In this document: piece by piece, positions 60,673 to 64,000 of the stretch
How positions within the stretch are numbered: the first letter of the stretch is position 1
Layout of the letters: every line of letters begins with the position of its first letter
Source: CAWIVH01 sp963839475
GTDB lineage: Bacteria > Acidobacteriota > UBA6911
Length of the DNA: 64,000 bases
Reading direction: 5' to 3'
Assembly: GCA_963839475.1 (NCBI GenBank)
Contig: CAWIVH010000015.1
Coordinates: 248,001 to 312,000, forward strand
Notes under the pieces: model-generated
What the model was told of the DNA's origin: nothing
Databases searched by the model: none
The model's input: the letters and a program-made list of their open reading frames with translations, nothing else
Translations under genes and position numbers: made by a program

Positions 60673-61587
60673 ATGAGACAGCGGTGGTCGGTCCTTTTTT
60701 TGGTGGCCCTCTCGTGCCTGATGCTTTCGGTTGCCGGGGCTCGAGCCCAGGAGCAGGATGCGGAAGGATGCAAGGATTATCCCCTTTTCAGCCGGATGCC
60801 AAACTTCTACATATACGAATGCGCCTCCGTTGAATTTGACGCCAGGAAATTCCCGGTAGGGCCGCCGGTGGTGGAACTGAAACCAAAACAGGTCGAAGTG
60901 GAAGGCGCCTTAATATTTCTGAAATACGAATTGAAAACAGGATCCAAACCAGTCAGCGGGCTTCAGGTCATGCGCAATTTCGAAAACGCTGCCAAGAAAG
61001 CCGGCGGCTCGATCGAGGGTAGATATCCCGAATGGTGCAAGGCAACCGGGGAGTTTGATTCCCGTCTCGGCAATGAATGCACGAATTGGGGACTGACGAT
61101 GAAATTCATATCGTCCGGCAAGGAAGTCTGGACTTATTTGCAGATGACCGGCGAAAGCAGCTACGGCATGCAGATAATCGAACGACAGGAGATGAAACAG
61201 GACATCGTGATCAGCGCCACCGATCTGCAGAATGGTCTGACCGCCACCGGTCATATTGCGGTCTATGACATCCTGTTTGATACAGGCAAGTCTGAAATCA
61301 AGCCGGAATCCGACGCCGCGCTCAAGGAGATTGCCAAGCTGATGACCCAGAATGCCTCTCTCAAGCTGCATGTGGTCGGCCACACCGACAACGTTGGCGA
61401 CCTGGCCATGAACATGAAGCTGTCCCAGGCACGGGCTGCTGCCGTTGTCGCCGCATTATCGGGCAAGCATGGCGTGGCGGCCGCTCGCCTGAGCGCTTTC
61501 GGCGCGGGACCCTATTCGCCGGTGGCTTCCAACAAGACCGATGAGGGCAAAGCCAAAAACCGCCGCGTGGAGCTGGTGGAACAGTAA
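60673..61587 (+). CDS. OmpA-family outer-membrane protein
   Basis: 304-residue protein with a signal peptide (VLFLVALSCLMLSVAGARA) and a C-terminal OmpA/MotB domain that binds peptidoglycan. The C-terminal domain reads YDILFDTGKSEIKPESDAA, then HVVGHTDNVGDLAMNMKLSQ with the conserved D and R-type residues, and ends GKAKNRRVELVEQ. The ~170-residue N-terminal half (EGCKDYPLFSRMPNFYIYEC, with paired Cys) is the family-specific part seen in environmental OmpA-like proteins. GGAGGAGC precedes the ATG by a few bases. It probably anchors the envelope. It converges on the ADOP permease that ends the window. Confidence 0.9.
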   Translation: MRQRWSVLFLVALSCLMLSVAGARAQEQDAEGCKDYPLFSRMPNFYIYECASVEFDARKFPVGPPVVELKPKQVEVEGALIFLKYELKTGSKPVSGLQVMRNFENAAKKAGGSIEGRYPEWCKATGEFDSRLGNECTNWGLTMKFISSGKEVWTYLQMTGESSYGMQIIERQEMKQDIVISATDLQNGLTATGHIAVYDILFDTGKSEIKPESDAALKEIAKLMTQNASLKLHVVGHTDNVGDLAMNMKLSQARAAAVVAALSGKHGVAAARLSAFGAGPYSPVASNKTDEGKAKNRRVELVEQ

Positions 61588-61670
61588 AAAGCGGCCGAGG
61601 AGTCCCTGCCGCGGCTACGCGGTCCAATCCGTCGAGTGTGGCAGGTTTCCAGAGAGAGGCCCAATAGCCG

Positions 61671-64000
61671 TCAGTCGGAACGGAGGGATTCACAGGGGTC
61701 GGCCGCCGCGGCACGGCGGGCCGGCACCAGGCATGCAACTGCTGCCACGATCACAAGTACAGCCGGCGCCAGGACAAACACCAGCGGGTCGTAAGGACTC
61801 ACACCAAAAAGCATGGCCGTCATTATGCGGGAGAGCGCTGCCGCACCTGCTATTCCAGCCAGTAGCCCGGCAATAGTCCAAACCATCCCTTCTCGGAGAA
61901 TCATTCCAACCAGGGTGTAGGGGGAGGCACCCAGCGCCGCGCGTACCGCCAGTTCCCGCTGTCTTAAAGCGACGTTGTAGGACAGGACCCCATAAAGACC
62001 CACCGCGGCCAGAATCAGGGCCATGGCTGCGAAGACGGATAAAACCGAGGTCGAAAATCGTGGCTGGCTTACGGATTGGCGAACGAGCCCGGATAAAGGC
62101 TCGACCCGGTCGGCCACAGCATCGCGGTCGATTTCAGAGATGATGCTGCGAACGAGAGGGATGGCTCCTGTCGGATCTCCCGCCGTCCTCACGGCAAGGC
62201 TGAATTCATTTTGCAGCGGGGCATCTTCTTTCACCATCAGGAAGATCTCAGGCATCACCGGTGCTTCGAGCCCGTCTTTCAGGATATTCCCCACCACTCC
62301 CAGGATCTCGATGGACTTCCCCTCCGAACTTAAAAAATTGCTGAACTGACGACCGGTGATGGGACCGCCCAGATATTGCCGCACGAACTCCTCGTTGACG
62401 ATCAATGCCTTGGCCGGCCGGCTGAGATCCTGCCGGCTGAAGAAGCGTCCTTCACGCAGGTGGAGACCCAGGGCTTCTGCGTAGCCCTGGGTGATCCTGT
62501 ACTGCAGCGCCCGCGCCGATTTGGGCTTGTCTCCCCCGATTCCCGGCGGAATCTGGAATCCGCTGATTGTGGTCATGCCGTTGAATGGAGCCATATTGCC
62601 GGCCCCGGCGGCGATGATCCCGGGACTGATCCGCAAACGCTCCAGGAGCGCCTCCACATATTGCCGGCTGCGCACGGCGTCGGCTTTCGCCGGAAGCGAC
62701 AAATCCGCCAGCAGGACATTTTCCGCGTTATAGCCCGGATCCACCCGGATAAGTTTTTCGAAGCTGCGGATCAGGAGCCCTGCCCCGATGAGCAGCATGG
62801 TCGCGAACGCGGCCTCGGCCACCAGAAGGGTTCCGCGCAGCCGCGATGCCCTGGCACCGCCCAGGCCGGCTGCAGAAATCCATGTCCCGGCATGAAGCGA
62901 AGCCGAGAGGTTCAGCTGGACGCTGCGAAATGCCGGCGCCGCGCCTGCTATCAGCCCTGCCAGCAGGGAAATTCCAATCCCGTATGCGAGCACGGCACCG
63001 TCGATCCGAATATCCGTAAGGCGCGGGAATCCCTGCGGCGCAATCGCGGGAAGGGTGCGTATTAATCCCCAGGCCAGCAGGACACCGCATACACCCCCGA
63101 AAGAGGTCAGTGCCGTGCTCTCCGTCAGCAATTGACGCACCAGCCGGGCGCGTGTGGCTCCCAGGGCATAGCGCATCGCGATTTCCTTGCTCCGCGCCAG
63201 CCCGCGGGAAAGGAAAAGGTTGGCTACATTGACGCAGGCGATGAGGAGGACAAGCCCCACGCCGCAGGTCAGGACCAGAAGGGCAGGTCGCACTCCCGAA
63301 GTGATGTCTTCCAGGAGGGGCCGGACAATGACCTCGACCGGTCCTCCCATCCCGAAAATCATGTCGGCTGCCATCGGCCTGGGGCCGAATCCCCTGGCCG
63401 CGGCCGTGCCTTCAGCTGCCGCCTGTGCAACCGAAGCTCCAGGCTTCAGACGTGCAACCGCCCGAAAAACCGAGATCAAGCCCGCTCCCTCCGTCCCCTT
63501 GTCCGAGCGCGGAACAACTTCCGGAACCCAGAATTGGGCCTTCCGGTCCGGGAAATAAAAGCCGCCGGGTGCGACCCCGATGATGGTGTGGGGCCGGTCG
63601 TCCAACACCATGGTGCTGCCGATCGCTTCCGGGTTTGCACCGAACTGCTGTCGCCAGTAGGAATCGCTGAGTACGACAAGGGCGGAGTCCTGCCGCGCCT
63701 CCTCCGGGCGGAAGAATCGTCCTGCTTGTGGCACGGCTCTCATCAGAGGGAATAGAGCAGGCGAAACCGATGCGCCGTCGACGCGGACCGAATGGTCCTT
63801 GCCCGCCACCTTGAAACGGCCGGAGCCATAGGCTGCAATCCCTTCGATCGTTGAAGACTTTTCAATCCAGGCATGAAAAGTAATGTTGCTGAGGACGGGG
63901 GTCTTCAGCGCCGAAGTTCCGCCGGGACGCCTCTCCGAGAGCTTGACCAGACGGTCCGCCTCGGGGTAGGGCAGCGGGCGCAAAGCGACCCCGTAAACGA
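61671..64000 (-). CDS. ABC transporter permease, ADOP/MacB-FtsX type (3' part in window)
   Basis: Second orphan permease of the acidobacterial type, here truncated at the window edge: the frame runs open to 64000 and reads VYGVALRPLPYPEADRLV, a segment that normally follows the first membrane helix, so about 50-70 N-terminal residues are missing. About 775 residues are visible. They include the first periplasmic core, the first FtsX block with GLARSKEIAMRYALGATRARL, the second core, and the C-terminal FtsX block (AVGLYGVLSYNVALRQRELA, ending PARRAAAADPCESLRSD). It shares little identity with the 14603 permease beyond the family pattern. No ATPase is adjacent. Substrate unknown. Confidence 0.9.
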   Translation of the reverse strand, partial: VYGVALRPLPYPEADRLVKLSERRPGGTSALKTPVLSNITFHAWIEKSSTIEGIAAYGSGRFKVAGKDHSVRVDGASVSPALFPLMRAVPQAGRFFRPEEARQDSALVVLSDSYWRQQFGANPEAIGSTMVLDDRPHTIIGVAPGGFYFPDRKAQFWVPEVVPRSDKGTEGAGLISVFRAVARLKPGASVAQAAAEGTAAARGFGPRPMAADMIFGMGGPVEVIVRPLLEDITSGVRPALLVLTCGVGLVLLIACVNVANLFLSRGLARSKEIAMRYALGATRARLVRQLLTESTALTSFGGVCGVLLAWGLIRTLPAIAPQGFPRLTDIRIDGAVLAYGIGISLLAGLIAGAAPAFRSVQLNLSASLHAGTWISAAGLGGARASRLRGTLLVAEAAFATMLLIGAGLLIRSFEKLIRVDPGYNAENVLLADLSLPAKADAVRSRQYVEALLERLRISPGIIAAGAGNMAPFNGMTTISGFQIPPGIGGDKPKSARALQYRITQGYAEALGLHLREGRFFSRQDLSRPAKALIVNEEFVRQYLGGPITGRQFSNFLSSEGKSIEILGVVGNILKDGLEAPVMPEIFLMVKEDAPLQNEFSLAVRTAGDPTGAIPLVRSIISEIDRDAVADRVEPLSGLVRQSVSQPRFSTSVLSVFAAMALILAAVGLYGVLSYNVALRQRELAVRAALGASPYTLVGMILREGMVWTIAGLLAGIAGAAALSRIMTAMLFGVSPYDPLVFVLAPAVLVIVAAVACLVPARRAAAADPCESLRSD

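Noticed and set aside
1..64000. CRISPR array, tRNA, rRNA, integrase or transposase
   Set aside because: No regularly spaced direct repeats, no cloverleaf-like or rRNA-like stretch, and no protein with integrase or transposase motifs were found by reading the window.

Overview
The window most likely comes from the chromosome of an Acidobacteriota bacterium (Solibacter/Bryobacter-like or a related soil lineage), possibly from a metagenome. This is inferred from gene content. There are two orphan MacB/FtsX-type permeases of the acidobacterial 'ADOP' type, Oar-like TonB-dependent receptors with an N-terminal carboxypeptidase-regulatory domain, an adjacent DUF1800/DUF1501 pair, a TMTC-type membrane protein with TPRs, a monomeric isocitrate dehydrogenase, and about ten proteins with twin-arginine (Tat) signals, many of them Gfo/Idh/MocA, DUF1080 or sugar-isomerase relatives. 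I see no rRNA, tRNA, CRISPR array, transposase or phage gene.

Layout. (1) 1-10.6 kb, + strand: a surface-glycan or glycoconjugate locus. It holds three NAD-dependent epimerase/dehydratase paralogues, a TylF-like methyltransferase, a two-subunit transketolase, a GT2-plus-methyltransferase-like fusion, a GT4 glycosyltransferase and a GT-C-like membrane protein. Most junctions in the first half overlap or nearly abut, which suggests one operon making and transferring an unusual sugar. (2) 10.7-20.9 kb: a TMTC-like protein, a large inverted-repeat intergenic region, a PQQ-like propeller with an inserted EF-hand, an ADOP permease, a DUF4242 protein, a serine beta-lactamase-like hydrolase, a Tat-tagged radical SAM protein and a secreted protein. 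(3) 20.9-27.9 kb, - strand: DUF1501, DUF1800, sulfatase and monomeric isocitrate dehydrogenase. (4) 28-34 kb: a broken TonB receptor fragment, a VirK-like protein, an ABC-2 exporter pair, a hemolysin III protein and a small secreted protein. (5) 34-42 kb: Gfo/Idh/MocA oxidoreductase, amidohydrolase, TPR lipoprotein, amidase and a mannitol-dehydrogenase-like protein.

(6) 42.3-55.5 kb looks like a sugar-oxidation locus. It contains a Tat-exported sugar isomerase and a tight operon of gluconate-2-dehydrogenase-subunit-3-like protein, GMC flavoprotein and nine-haem cytochrome c. It also contains two paralogous aldo/keto-reductase-like Tat proteins (one frameshifted) flanking a frameshifted Oar-like receptor, a DUF1080 protein, and a Gfo/Idh/MocA plus isomerase pair. 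These are the families associated with 3-keto-glycoside chemistry. (7) 55.6-60.6 kb, + strand, continues with a NagA-like deacetylase, a DegT-type aminotransferase, a zinc alcohol dehydrogenase and another Tat-tagged Gfo/Idh/MocA protein; together with the preceding pair this suggests amino-sugar interconversion. (8) 60.7-64 kb: an OmpA-family protein and a second ADOP permease cut by the window end.

Intergenic DNA carries at least two families of degenerate dispersed palindromic repeats. Three reading frames (two receptors and one aldo/keto-like gene) are broken, so this part of the genome is either decaying or affected by assembly errors.
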